Assembly (NCBI RefSeq): GCF_900156895.1
Contig: NZ_FTPD01000010.1
Location: forward strand, 62,001 to 126,000
DNA: 64,000 nucleotides
Direction of reading: 5' to 3'
From: Mesorhizobium prunaredense
GTDB lineage: Bacteria; Pseudomonadota; Alphaproteobacteria; Rhizobiales; Rhizobiaceae
Numbering within the stretch: the stretch's first letter is position 1; each line of letters begins with the position of its first letter. This document shows positions 18,305 through 27,950 of this stretch, piece after piece. The position numbers and the translations under genes are program-made. The notes below the pieces were generated by a model. It made no database searches and had not been told where the DNA came from. It worked only from the letters and a program-made list of their open reading frames with translations.

Positions 18305-19082
18305 TCTTCCGACAAATTTCCAAGGCTTCCTTGCTATGATATCATTGTATGGAGCCGCAACGCAGATATTCCCAGCTTTCTCGCGGTGGCGGGCTGAGGC
18401 CGCGATAGGCGAACTCCGAGCCCTTGCTTGGCCGGAGCGTCTTCAGATACCGACCTGCGCCAGAGCAAGCGGCAGTGTCGACAGCACAACTGCACTTCCG
18501 GACGATATCTCACCTCAGCATCGGCAGATGCTGCTGAGGGCAGCGATGATCTGATCGCAGCATAACCCCCTCGGTGATTTTCATTAGTAGCTGGACGCGG
18601 GGGCGCATCACCGCACCCAGGTCACACCACCAACTTCGGGCTTTTCCGGCCCATGACGAACGGGAACGACGTTTCGCCTCCATTTGACAGCACGGCGCTC
18701 CTCCTTCTCGTCACACCGAGGAGCTCAGGCTCGCCGCCGAATCCAGCGAGATCCAAGGGCGTTGCTCCACGGCGGATTGTGCGTGAATTCAGCCGATCAG
18801 AGCTGGAGAGCCGCAGAGGCAGCCCGTGTCAGCACGGGCGATCTCTGTCGATTCCAAAGCTCTGCATCCACATACGTCGCTGTCACCTCGACGCTGTCTC
18901 AGGCTGGAACCGAGCCTGTGCTACAGCGTTTTGTCCCCTCATGTAACCCTAGATAAAGTGACAGCGTCTCCGCAACCCCGACGACCTGACACGGCGCTTT
19001 TGCAGGCCGGTGTAGGCCCAGCGTGTTGTCGTCAATGGTTAAACGCTTGCGGTCGGATGTCGGCGTCCAGAAGAAACCCTCC
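18305..19082. other. Intergenic region, no gene recognised
   Basis: Short frames on both strands show no recognisable family, ribosome binding site or repeat. It is probably decayed island DNA between the nopC promoter and the tts box at 19083. Confidence 0.4.
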
Positions 19083-19117
19083 GTCAGCTAATCGTCAGCC
19101 AAGCGGTTTATTTAGAC
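19083..19117 (+). promoter_or_regulatory. tts box upstream of the intact effector gene
   Basis: GTCAGCTAATCGTCAGCC matches the first part of the tts consensus and is nearly the same as the box at 10856. It lies about 540 bp upstream of the effector ATG at 19625; the leader between (19118-19624) holds no gene that I recognise and shares patches with the leader at 10891-11289. Confidence 0.78.
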
Positions 19118-19624
19118 TTGCCGTGCCTAACCGACCTGAAGCCAACGGAAAGATAGCAGTGCAAATCCTGGCATAGCAATTGGTACCCGTCCGGTCCGCG
19201 CTAGACACGCATTGCGAAGCTGACGAGGCAAATCAGTTCGAGCCGGCAGCACAAAAGCAATCAGGAAGTCAAGGTTGGGGCGCGCTGCCGATGAGTTTTG
19301 CCGAAGCGGTTCAAGGCGGCAGCCGATCTTCGGCGTAAGTGGACGAAGAGCAGTGCCGGGAAACGGGAGCGTGCCAACTGACCTCCATGGGTTGCGATCG
19401 CGTGCGAGGCTGGCCGATCTTGGGCGGCTAGTGAAGGTGCACTTTGGCCGTCGTGGGTCCCGGCTGACCGGGACGGCTGACGAAAAGATGCCGTTGTTTC
19501 CGAGACGCCATGCCACGTGCCATCTGGCGATTGCGCTCATCAATGCCTTGTTAGACGAGGGCCTAGCGACATCGGCCCCTAACACCATAGACAACACATT
19601 CTCGCCTAATAGCGGAGACGGAAT

Positions 19625-21940
19625 ATGACGGGCATTGGCCGATCTGGAAGACCGCGGACTGAAAAGGGAGCCAGCAGTGCGGGGGAGGCGAGCAGTTCGC
19701 GCTCGCAATCAAGTCTTGCCCCTGGGCAGGGCGGCCAAGCGTTCCATGCCGTCGTGGAGCAGATGCGCTCCGTGAATATAGATAGAAGGACGCCCTCCGT
19801 TCGCGGTGCCGATGATGCCCTGCGCGACAGGCCGTCTGGTCCAGTCGTTGGCGTGGGCCGAACCCTGGAACCTGCGCGGCATGCAGCTGGCGCGGCACGT
19901 CCAGCCAATCCGCGGCGGCGCAGTGTTCACTCAATGTCGGAGGGTGCGGCCGCCCTGCCACCGGTCGCCAGCCAGCCGCCAACTTCGGATGTGACAGTCC
20001 CCTTTTCCTTGTCAGACGAAGAAATGAAGGAAAAGCGACGAATGGACATTCTGCTGGCGGTAGCGGACGCTCGCTATAAGGCGGCCAGGCAAGAACCGGG
20101 CGTGCAAGGGCCGGTCGATCAGGTCATCGCTGCAGGCTCAGCAGCTCTGGACCACTACAGGAGCCTAGCCCCGGCTGTGGCGCGGACAATTCAGGACGGC
20201 AAGGTGATTGAGTGCCGCTACCTCGTGTGGGATTCGGTGCAAGAATATAGCCGCCTTGCGGTACCGGATATCCGCAAATTGCGAGAAAAAATCAAGGGAT
20301 TAGCGATCGGGCTGACTCAATTCACGGCTACCCCGGAGAGTGTGGTGGAGGCGCATGCGGCCTGCGTGGATTGGTGGAAAAAGAAGGTAGCGCACAGCGA
20401 ACAGGGGCGAGCCGCCTGGCGCGCCACTGCCAGCTTGCCAAGTGCAACAGCCAAGATGCGGCAGGAAGAAGAGGCCACGCTGCGGCTGGCAACCGGCTCG
20501 GTAGTGCATAGCAAGCTCGTGTATCTGCAATCTCGGATCGATCTCGCGCGGGCGAAGATCGAGCCGCAGGCGAGCACGTTCGACGCACCCGTCAGGGAAA
20601 TCCTCATGGTTGAGAATGGGCGAGTGCGTCTGCTGGAAGCCTTCAGCGGCGACGTTTTACCGGCATTCCTTTCGACACAGAACGCTGTTCTGAGCAGCGG
20701 TGGGCACCCACTCGACGCAGATCACTGCGCCGTTTTGGAAGGAGTCATCGAGCGGCTTTCGGAGTTTGCGTCCGAGTTGCAAGTCATCCGGACCGCCCTA
20801 AACGATCACCAAACAAGTGCCGACCTCCCATTGGAACTGTTGAGCCAGATCGTGGAAGGCGCGTGGATCGTCGGGCACGAGGTCATGCACTTGCTGGAAC
20901 TGCAGCCGAAGCCGCCAGCCGTTGCACTGCCGCCCGACGCTGGCGCTGTGATACCAGCCGAAACTGCCGGCAAGGCTGCAATGACCGAAGGCACCGCAGC
21001 GCGCAAGAAAGGGAAAGGCAACCACAAGCCGGCCGCCGGCGCTGGGAGTTCGGCGGCCGGGCGGCCCGAGCCGCAAGTTGTTGCGGCCGTCAGCGACTCG
21101 GCGCAAGCAGCCAAGGTTCTCGTGCGCTCGGATCTGGGCACGAAGAAGCTCGTGAGCGCGAGCGAGGCGCATGCGACTGCGTCGGCGACGGGCGAAAACT
21201 TGGCAATCTGGCGGGACCCGCCGTCCATGAAGGTCCTGACGCCACGACTCGAGCGGTTGGACGAACTTTTGCAGTTCGACCTGCCTGGTCAGCAAAGAAC
21301 CGTCTCGCAAGCGCGCCAGATGAAGCCCGAGGACGCCGAACACGCGGTCGCCACCGTGATCAAGCGCCTGCAAACGCAGGCCACCGAGATGCAGGCCTGC
21401 CTTGCCGCGTTGGAGGAGCCTCGTCAGCGCGTCCTACTCACGCCTGAGCAAATTCGAGAAGCGCACGACAAAATAGGCCAGCTCAAGTTGATGTTATCCG
21501 GGGCGCAGGGACTGGCAAAGGCTTTGGACAGCGGAAAGGCCGCTAGTTCCATCGATTGCATGAAGACCTACCCCTTTCCCTCGCAGAACTACCTTGAACA
21601 CTTGCGGGCAGCCGAGGAGTTGGAGCCTGCGGATCGACCACGCGCGTTGAAGGGGGAGCCAGGCTCGCTGTTCGAGATCAGGCTGCAGCCCAAGGTGCTG
21701 CGTAATCGTGCAATGCCGAGTCCGATGTGGGTGCACATCCATACGAACCGGCCGGTACATGCCACGCAGTTGGCAATGCTGGATGACGCAGCCTTCGCCG
21801 CTTGCCACGTCAAGTCCAATGAACAGCGCGGGCATAATCGGCAGTGGCAAGACGCCCGCGCTGCGATCGGCCACGAGAACGTCGTAATCCACCGGGGCAA
21901 ACTCACCCCCGCGTTCTGCAAATCCTTGTTGACCACTTAG
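19625..21940 (+). CDS. Candidate type III effector, 771 residues
   Basis: A soluble protein with no signal peptide or membrane segment, driven from an upstream tts box, hence probably secreted by the T3SS. The first 130 residues are rich in Ser, Arg, Pro and Gly, typical of T3 secretion and host-targeting leaders. Residues 150-500 appear alpha-helical. A low-complexity linker (AAGAGSSAAGRPEPQ) lies near residue 475. The C-terminal section, with MWVHIHTNRPVHA and VVIHRGKLTPAFCKSLL, is compact and looks conserved. By memory only, the overall type recalls the XopP/HLK (RipH) effectors of Xanthomonas and Ralstonia; I do not assign a function. The ATG has GGAG seven bases upstream. It is the intact paralogue of the pseudogene at 11290-13150. 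Confidence 0.8.
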   Translation: MTGIGRSGRPRTEKGASSAGEASSSRSQSSLAPGQGGQAFHAVVEQMRSVNIDRRTPSVRGADDALRDRPSGPVVGVGRTLEPARHAAGAARPANPRRRSVHSMSEGAAALPPVASQPPTSDVTVPFSLSDEEMKEKRRMDILLAVADARYKAARQEPGVQGPVDQVIAAGSAALDHYRSLAPAVARTIQDGKVIECRYLVWDSVQEYSRLAVPDIRKLREKIKGLAIGLTQFTATPESVVEAHAACVDWWKKKVAHSEQGRAAWRATASLPSATAKMRQEEEATLRLATGSVVHSKLVYLQSRIDLARAKIEPQASTFDAPVREILMVENGRVRLLEAFSGDVLPAFLSTQNAVLSSGGHPLDADHCAVLEGVIERLSEFASELQVIRTALNDHQTSADLPLELLSQIVEGAWIVGHEVMHLLELQPKPPAVALPPDAGAVIPAETAGKAAMTEGTAARKKGKGNHKPAAGAGSSAAGRPEPQVVAAVSDSAQAAKVLVRSDLGTKKLVSASEAHATASATGENLAIWRDPPSMKVLTPRLERLDELLQFDLPGQQRTVSQARQMKPEDAEHAVATVIKRLQTQATEMQACLAALEEPRQRVLLTPEQIREAHDKIGQLKLMLSGAQGLAKALDSGKAASSIDCMKTYPFPSQNYLEHLRAAEELEPADRPRALKGEPGSLFEIRLQPKVLRNRAMPSPMWVHIHTNRPVHATQLAMLDDAAFAACHVKSNEQRGHNRQWQDARAAIGHENVVIHRGKLTPAFCKSLLTT

Positions 21941-22425
21941 CGGCCATGCACGTCCATATATCTAAGGATAGACGTGACAGCTGCCTCCGCGTCGTCCGGC
22001 TCTCTCCGAAATCAATCCGGAAGATCGTCCGGCAACGAGCGCGGAGCAGGCTTAACCGATCTGGTTCGCCCGCTTCAGCAGATCCAAACTCGCCAATGGT
22101 ATGTTGTCCGGGGAAGACGGATTGGGGAGGCTGACACCAGCCCGGTTCTGAACGCGAAGAGGCGGTGTCCCGCCCCGAATACGATTCGCTCGCCTGCTGA
22201 AGCCGCTATGCGCATTCATGCCGCGTTCATCCTCCGGGCGAGCTGGCTGGATTGCTGCCGCTCCCCTGGCGCGGCGGCAGGGTGTTGGAACCAGGCATCC
22301 GCACCGGAGGGTTTTTTACGGGACGAATCGAACCGACCGCTGACAATCCGCAAGAGTACTCGGATTCAATCGTCCTAAGAGACCGAGCGCGCGGCGACGT
22401 TTGCAAGGCCCGCGGCGCCGGCTGA
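21941..22425. other. Intergenic region, no gene recognised
   Basis: This lies between the convergent effector and nopP genes. No terminator hairpin with a clear T run, repeat or reading frame with family resemblance is visible. Confidence 0.4.
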
Positions 22426-23256
22426 TCACATGAAGTCATCCTCGTATGAGTATCTGGATGAACTTGGTGAGCTCTCGACATGACTGCTCTCGCTATCCCC
22501 AGTTTTGCAAAGATAGCGCGGCGGTTTGTCTGCACGCTGCCATTCACCGGCACTGTTCTTCGTCCACTTTTCGGGATGCTGGGTAGGGTCAAGGACCATC
22601 CCGCCATCCTCCACCTCAACAAACCCCATACTCGCTGCGCGGGCTTGTGCTTCTGGATTATCCGCACGCCAATTGAGCAAAGGCCGTTCGCCGTCTATCC
22701 GAAGTTGATGCTCCAGCAGAATATCGCCTGCATTCTCGACGAGTGGATGAGCGACCTGAAGATCCACTACGGAGGTGATCTCAGTTCGGCCAGGAAATTG
22801 TTTCCGCCATTTTTCGGATTCGAACTCAGTCATGCTGAACCCGCCTTCCGTTCTCATTAGTCCGGCACTCTGGTTTCCCAATTGGTAACTGAAATACCGC
22901 GCTTCCTCCGTATCGCAACGGCGGCCGTATTTCTTAGCAACCTCCGCAGTGCGTCTTGCCCGTGCGGATACGAATTCCGAATACTCTTGCGGATTGTTGG
23001 CGATGTGTTTGATGTTCTTGCCATGAAACTTGATCACCTCGTCTGTGAAAGAAAACTTGTCGATCTCTACCACCGGAGGTCTGGAATGAAGGGAATACGC
23101 TTGCGTAGCCGCCGCCGATGAGCCGCCACTGGAATCCGATCCAGCTAAGTCCATGCGGGCAAACATATCTGCGCACTGTTGGGTTTGTGCATCCATTTGC
23201 CCGTTGGCACCACGCGTGTAGTGCCTATCCGACGAGCCACCAATTCGACCATACAT
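22426..23256 (-). CDS. nopP: Type III effector NopP
   Basis: A 276-residue secreted effector closely resembling NopP of NGR234, which is phosphorylated by host kinases and affects nodulation host range. The N-terminus MYGRIGGSSDRHYTRG and the core DEVIKFHGKNIKHIANNP are characteristic, and length agrees. It has no signal peptide. The C-terminus is serine-rich (SSHVESSPSSSRYSYEDD), consistent with phosphorylation sites. A tts box lies about 50 bp upstream. The gene is alone, in the block that separates the two T3SS operons. Confidence 0.95.
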   Translation of the reverse strand: MYGRIGGSSDRHYTRGANGQMDAQTQQCADMFARMDLAGSDSSGGSSAAATQAYSLHSRPPVVEIDKFSFTDEVIKFHGKNIKHIANNPQEYSEFVSARARRTAEVAKKYGRRCDTEEARYFSYQLGNQSAGLMRTEGGFSMTEFESEKWRKQFPGRTEITSVVDLQVAHPLVENAGDILLEHQLRIDGERPLLNWRADNPEAQARAASMGFVEVEDGGMVLDPTQHPEKWTKNSAGEWQRADKPPRYLCKTGDSESSHVESSPSSSRYSYEDDFM

Positions 23257-23307
23257 AATATCGTACTCCTGTGTTTAGCATTAAGTTGAGGCTGGTTGGC
23301 CACAGCC

Positions 23308-23340
23308 CTAGGTAGTCGGTTTATTTGACGACTAGCTGAC
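23308..23340 (-). promoter_or_regulatory. tts box of nopP
   Basis: On the minus strand GTCAGCTAGTCGTCAAATAA is followed by CCGACTACCTAG. Both the GTCAG half and the CTAG-type end of the consensus are present, 52 bp before the nopP ATG at 23256. Confidence 0.85.
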
Positions 23341-23409
23341 GACGCGTTCTCCCCGATGCGGACGAAAATCCGAACTGCCGTTAGCGTTTGTTGAAATCAG
23401 GCTCCGATC

Positions 23410-24180
23410 TAGCGCAAGTGCATTAATTGTTGTCACCGTCGACGACGGTGGTTTCGGTTCCTGATGTGGCTCCGCCAAGAAGCGCCGATCTCGCATTGGT
23501 CGAGCGAGGTACGAAAGCGCCGTCCTGACTGGGTGGCCGGAACGGCGCAGCCGACTATTGCCGAGGCTCTGGCAAGAGAGGAACTAGCGGCGGCGGTTCG
23601 CATCGAAGGCGAGATGCTGTTCATCGACTATGAGGCGACGACCACGGTTCGGGCTATGTCGCGCCCAGCGTCATGCGCGAATTAGGCCCGCGCTCGACCG
23701 GCGAGCCTGCGAGCATGCGCGATGTCGTCTGCGACGCCTGCGGCCCCGAGGAGGTCGTCTTTCCAACGGCCCGACCTCGGTGATGCACGCTGAGCAAACG
23801 TTCTGGGAGAAGCTATGTCGATGCACGTCTTCTCCTTGCAGAGCGCCTACGTGGCGAGCGCGTCGCCCGTCACTCGCATGGCTTGGTGCGATTGGAACCA
23901 GGTCTTACGGAAACCGCGTTCGCCAATCGGGACCTGGCGGATGCCGTCGCGCGCACAAGGCAATGTTCTTCGCTGAGAAGGCGGCCGATTGTGAACCGAT
24001 CGATTATGTGGCTGCAGTCAATTGAAGCTTACGCCTCGTGCCGGCCGGCGAAGCGCTGAAAGCGCTTGGTGGCGACTGCGCGCATGGTCGACGATGGCCT
24101 GCTCTTCGACGGCGTCGAATGTTTTTTGAGGAGTTGATGGCGCGGTGCACCGACAACGCCGAGCGAGCCAATCGCAGCGA
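23410..24180 (+). pseudogene. AbiEii/AbiGii-type nucleotidyltransferase toxin relic
   Basis: Spliced across frames the plus strand yields TIAEALAREELAAAVRIEGE, DYVAPSVMRELG, EPASMRDVVCDA, AERLRGERVARHSH, AFANRDLADAV, HKAMFFAEKAADCEPIDYV and finally FEELMARC. These match by eye the C-terminal three quarters of DUF1814/AbiEii toxins of abortive-infection systems, in the right order. At least three frameshifts and internal stops make it non-functional. No antitoxin AbiEi homologue is recognisable upstream. It sits between nopP and an OLD-nuclease relic on the same strand, so this was once a defence locus. Confidence 0.65.
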
Positions 24181-24194
24181 TCAACCATTAGGAG

Positions 24195-24345
24195 TGTGCG
24201 CATTTCTCAGAGATCGATGTCGAGATGGGCGAGAGCATCCTCATCGAAGGTGAGAAAAGGTCGGCAAGAGCAACTTCATCCGCGCGTTGCAATCGGTCCG
24301 CAACCGACCCTGGACTGTCGGAGCGTGACGGCCAGCTCGGGCTCG
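24195..24345 (+). pseudogene. OLD-family ATP-dependent nuclease N-terminal fragment
   Basis: Short frames give [18 protein letters not shown], then in another frame [13 protein letters not shown], then [18 protein letters not shown]. Together they resemble the first 60 residues of OLD-like nucleases, including the Walker A lysine-serine (GKS), but the P-loop is broken by a frame change. The fragment ends where the IS630-type relic begins on the opposite strand. Too short for certainty. Confidence 0.45.
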
Positions 24346-25050
24346 AGGCCGACTTGTGGCAGCCGAGATTGTCCATGACGACGATGTCGCCGGGCTCCAG
24401 CACGGGTACGAGCTGCTGCTCGACATAGGCGCGGAAGCACTCGCCGTTGATCGGTCCGTCGAAGACGAAAGGGGCCGCCAGCCGGTCGCAGCGCAGCGCG
24501 CCGAGGAAGGTCAGCGTGCGCCAGTGGTCGTGCGAGCGAAGCCGCGCAGGCGCTTGCCCTTGGCACCCCAGCCGCGCAGGGGGGCCATGTTGGTCTTGAT
24601 CCAGGTCTCGTCGATGAAGACCAGCCGCTCCGGATCGAGGCCGGCCTGAAAGGAACGCCAGCGCTGCCGCCGGCGGGCAATGTCGGATCGGGCCTGCTCA
24701 AGGGCGAATAGGGTTTTTTTGAACCGCAGGCCCTCGCGCCTCAGGAACTGCCACACCGTGTCATGCGACACCTTCACCCCGCGCGCCGCCAGTTCCGCCA
24801 CAGCCCATGCAGCGACAGATGCGGCGTCTGGTTGAGCCGCTCCACCATGAACGCGCGATGCAGTTCCAGAACACGCTTGCGACGGCCACCCATCTTGCCG
24901 GGTGCCACAGATCCGCTCGAATGGTAGCGCTGCGCCCACTTCACCGCCGATCAAACGGCAATGCCGAACCGGGCCGCCACCGACCGGCAGCTGTCGCCGG
25001 CCTCGATCGCCCTTACACACGCTCACGAATCATTCGAAGAGGTCGCGTCA
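24346..25050 (-). pseudogene. IS630-family transposase relic
   Basis: The minus strand encodes, with frameshifts, KVSHDTVWQFLRREGLRFKK, then [20 protein letters not shown], then [15 protein letters not shown]. These are the first and second catalytic Asp regions of the IS630 DDE transposase; the last third with the final Glu is missing. The N-terminal part upstream of about 24850 is scrambled in frame. It lies just beyond the end of rhcU and interrupts the defence-gene relics. Confidence 0.82.
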
Positions 25051-25145
25051 TCGGATGCTGGCCTTCACTCCAGCCAGCATCTTGAATCACAAAGTCACCG
25101 CATGGGAATTCGCATCGATTCAGTCAAAACTGAACGGCTCTAGAT

Positions 25146-26183
25146 CTAGGCCAATCCTGCGGCGAAGAGTGCTCTCGCCACGGGCTCGAAATATTGCATG
25201 GGAACGGGGCTGCCCAGTTGCGTTTTGCTGATGAGCTGATGCGCTAGGACATGGTCGTCGACAATTTCAAGACGTAGCGCCCGCGCCTCGCTAAGCAGGT
25301 GTGAAGCCCGCTCGCCTTCGGCGCGGCAAACCAGGACGGGCACCCCGGTTTCACCGCGTACGTAACGCAGACCGATCAGTATCGCCGTTCCTTTGAAGAT
25401 CAGCGTGGCGTGATGCACACCAAGGGGAGGTTCGTCAGCTGACTCGTCGCGAATGCGACGTCGTTCACTCTTCAACTCTGGCGCCCCTTGCTGATCCTTC
25501 AGCTCGCGCGTGACTTCAGTCTTGGTCATCCGCATTTCGCGCAGAAACAACGCACGCTGCAACAGGAGATCGATCAGGCCGGCGACCAGAAGTGCGCCGA
25601 CGCCAATTCCGATCAGCAGTTTTGCCCCTGTAACGACAAGGCCCACACAGCCCATGCCGCAGACCGGCAAATAGACCATCGTCTTCCACATGCCGAGAAG
25701 GCAAAAGGAAAAGGTTGCGCCGAGAACGAATACCTTAAACAGCGTCTTGCCGAGTTCGACCATCGAACGCGCAGACGCCAAGCGCTTCAGCCCTTGAAAA
25801 GGATCAATTTTCTCGAAGTTGGGCGTCATTGGCTCAAGAGAGAAAACAAATCCACCATTGGCTAATAAGCTAGCCAAAAGCACCGCCGCGACAAGCGTTC
25901 CAAGCAGCGGGCCAACAGTTGCCAAGGTGAGTTCGCCAAGCACAGCCAGCGCCTGCCGGACCGCGAAGTCGAATGGCAGGTTCTGCAGCTTGTCGACAGA
26001 TAGTAGCGCTTCGCGGCATTTGTCTTCGATCGCGCTGCCTCTTAGCCATAGGTACCCGAGACCAGCGCAAGTGCCGACCGCGCGAACGAAATCGGAGCTA
26101 CGTGGCAGCTGCCCTTTTTTGCGTGCATCGTCTAGCTTCTTGGGGGTGGCGGCGTGTGTCTTCTCTTCACTCGAGTCGCTCAT
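25146..26183 (-). CDS. rhcU: T3SS export switch protein RhcU (SctU/FlhB family)
   Basis: A 345-residue inner-membrane protein with the family N-terminus [20 protein letters not shown], four hydrophobic segments and a cytoplasmic C-terminal domain. SctU proteins normally cleave themselves at an NPTH motif to switch substrates. Here the aligned segment reads [18 protein letters not shown], so KGTA stands where NPTH is expected; the following [12 protein letters not shown] aligns well. I vaguely recall similar sequences in other rhizobial RhcU proteins but cannot verify it. Last gene of the main operon, overlapping the rhcT stop by four bases. Confidence 0.95.
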   Translation of the reverse strand: MSDSSEEKTHAATPKKLDDARKKGQLPRSSDFVRAVGTCAGLGYLWLRGSAIEDKCREALLSVDKLQNLPFDFAVRQALAVLGELTLATVGPLLGTLVAAVLLASLLANGGFVFSLEPMTPNFEKIDPFQGLKRLASARSMVELGKTLFKVFVLGATFSFCLLGMWKTMVYLPVCGMGCVGLVVTGAKLLIGIGVGALLVAGLIDLLLQRALFLREMRMTKTEVTRELKDQQGAPELKSERRRIRDESADEPPLGVHHATLIFKGTAILIGLRYVRGETGVPVLVCRAEGERASHLLSEARALRLEIVDDHVLAHQLISKTQLGSPVPMQYFEPVARALFAAGLA

Positions 26184-26998
26184 TTTAGCAATCTATCGAA
26201 CCACTCGAGCGCGCCATTCGCTTGTGTGATCTCCAGTTTCATACCCTCGACCAGATAGCCAGCGTAGGTGACCATGATAATCGGAAAGACAAGATTCTTG
26301 ATCGTCGGGGACAGTTGGGTCAGTTTGAATTGCGGCGCAAAGCGACGCAGTAGCATCATGGATACATCAATCAGCGTCATAAAGAACACGACGGGCCCAG
26401 ACACCAATAAAGCCGTGCGCATAATGTGGTCGAGGAGCCCTAATACCTCCATTGCTCCTTGCGTGCTCAATGTAGGGTGGAGCCTATACACGGGCCAGAT
26501 CAAATAGCTGCCATAAAGGGCGCTGACCACAGTTTCCAGCCCCCCTGATGCGACGAAGATGGCAATCGCAGTGATCCCGAGAAAGACTCCCATGGCGGAA
26601 GCCTGACTGTTCGTCGCGGCGTCGGTCGGGGCGGACGGGTTGGTGACGCCGCGTTGGTTGTCGATAAACTCACCGGCCGCCTGAAGTCCCCATAAGGGAA
26701 TGCCAAGGAAGGTGCCAAGTAGTGCGCCGACAAAAACTTCCTTCAATCCGAGCAAAGTTACCTGGATCAGACGTGTTTCAGGATCCAGCGCCTGCAACCC
26801 CTCGCTGACGTGTGCCAGGCATGGTAATCCGAAGGCAACAGCCAGGCAGCCGCGGATCAGCCCATCGGTCTGAGAACGTGTAAATACAGGTAGGATCATC
26901 ATAATGCCTATCGCGCGCGCTGCGGCAAGACCGGCTGCTATAACGAGTTCGATAGCCGTATGGATCAGGATTTGAATCTCGGCCGGTGACGCATACAT
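26180..26998 (-). CDS. rhcT: T3SS export apparatus protein RhcT (SctT/FliR family)
   Basis: A 272-residue polytopic inner-membrane protein of the SctRST export channel. The conserved loop around [16 protein letters not shown] is the SctT signature, and [13 protein letters not shown] and [14 protein letters not shown] are family segments. Length fits (about 270). The ATG is at 26998, eight bases after the rhcS stop. It is translated as part of the rhcRSTU string. Confidence 0.97.
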   Translation of the reverse strand: MYASPAEIQILIHTAIELVIAAGLAAARAIGIMMILPVFTRSQTDGLIRGCLAVAFGLPCLAHVSEGLQALDPETRLIQVTLLGLKEVFVGALLGTFLGIPLWGLQAAGEFIDNQRGVTNPSAPTDAATNSQASAMGVFLGITAIAIFVASGGLETVVSALYGSYLIWPVYRLHPTLSTQGAMEVLGLLDHIMRTALLVSGPVVFFMTLIDVSMMLLRRFAPQFKLTQLSPTIKNLVFPIIMVTYAGYLVEGMKLEITQANGALEWFDRLLK

Positions 26999-27006
26999 GG
27001 CGGAGA

Positions 27007-27288
27007 CTAGTAGCTAAGTGTCATGGCGGGAAACTCGGTAAAGATCTGGTTGGCTAGCTCTATCAGCGGTGCGCTCAGCACAGGCGCAAACAAGCCAATA
27101 ACCGCGACAACAACCAGAAGCTTCACGGTGAGTGGCAAACTTTCATCCTGGATCTGCGTTGCCGCCTGGATGATGCCAATGACCAAGCCAACGATCACCG
27201 ATGCAATGAGCGGGGGCAGAATCCAGATCATGAACACCACCAACGATTGGGTCATAAGAGTGACAATACTGGATTCAGCGATGATCAA
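27007..27288 (-). CDS. rhcS: T3SS export apparatus protein RhcS (SctS/FliQ family)
   Basis: A 93-residue protein with two membrane helices ([20 protein letters not shown] and [14 protein letters not shown]) and the conserved TQIQDESLP loop of SctS. It assembles with RhcR and RhcT. The frame opens with TTG at 27288, which overlaps the rhcR stop as TTGA, implying translational coupling. No ATG with a ribosome binding site is available before the first helix, so an unusual start is likely. Confidence 0.95.
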   Translation of the reverse strand: MIIAESSIVTLMTQSLVVFMIWILPPLIASVIVGLVIGIIQAATQIQDESLPLTVKLLVVVAVIGLFAPVLSAPLIELANQIFTEFPAMTLSY

Positions 27289-27950
27289 CCTCCCGGTATC
27301 GTGTAACTCAACACAAGTCCGTGCATCAATTTCGACCAGCCATCAATAGCGACGAACACGAATAGTTTGAAAGGAACAGATATAAGCGTTGGGGATACCA
27401 TAGACATACCCATCGCCATCAAAATTGTCGTGACAATAAGATCGATAGCGATAAAAGGAAGATAAAGAAGAAATCCGATCTCAAACGCGCGCTTTAGCTC
27501 TGAAATTAGAAAAGATGGGACCAGAATGGACAAATCATCAGCTGTGGCTTTGGCACGCATTTCCTCTGGCCAGACTTTTTCGGTCGACGAGACGAAAAAC
27601 TGTCGCTGCTCTTCATTTGTGAACTTCTTAAGATGATCACGCAGGGGCTCGGTCCCGGATTTGGCGGCGCTTACCCAGTCGTCGAACGTCTGATAATGTA
27701 GCTTCGGATCGGTCATCCGATCATAGGTCTGTTCAACAACGGGCGCGCTAACGAACATGGTGAGGATCAATGCCACGGCGTACAGCACTATGTTAGGTGG
27801 TATCGTCTGAGTCCCGAGCGCATTGCGGACGAGGAAAAGAACAACCGATACCTTTACAAAGGCCGTGGTCGTGACGACTACTAAAACCAGCAGACCCAGT
27901 CCGGCGGTAACTGCGAGAAGCGCCAGGATTGGCGGCTGGAGCTCAGTCAT
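27285..27950 (-). CDS. rhcR: T3SS export apparatus protein RhcR (SctR/FliP family)
   Basis: A 221-residue inner-membrane protein. The start chosen is the ATG at 27950 (MTELQPPILALLAV), overlapping rhcQ by eight bases; a longer upstream frame lies inside rhcQ. Family signatures are AFVKVSVVLFLVRNALGTQT, PPNIVLYAVALILT and FLLYLPFIAIDLIV..ILMAMGM. It forms the export channel with RhcS and RhcT. Confidence 0.97.
   Translation of the reverse strand: MTELQPPILALLAVTAGLGLLVLVVVTTTAFVKVSVVLFLVRNALGTQTIPPNIVLYAVALILTMFVSAPVVEQTYDRMTDPKLHYQTFDDWVSAAKSGTEPLRDHLKKFTNEEQRQFFVSSTEKVWPEEMRAKATADDLSILVPSFLISELKRAFEIGFLLYLPFIAIDLIVTTILMAMGMSMVSPTLISVPFKLFVFVAIDGWSKLMHGLVLSYTIPGG

Noticed and set aside
18653-18956. 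Overlapping frames of 90-97 codons between nopC and the effector
   Set aside because: No ribosome binding site or domain; both frames and the opposite strand look equally open because of high GC content.
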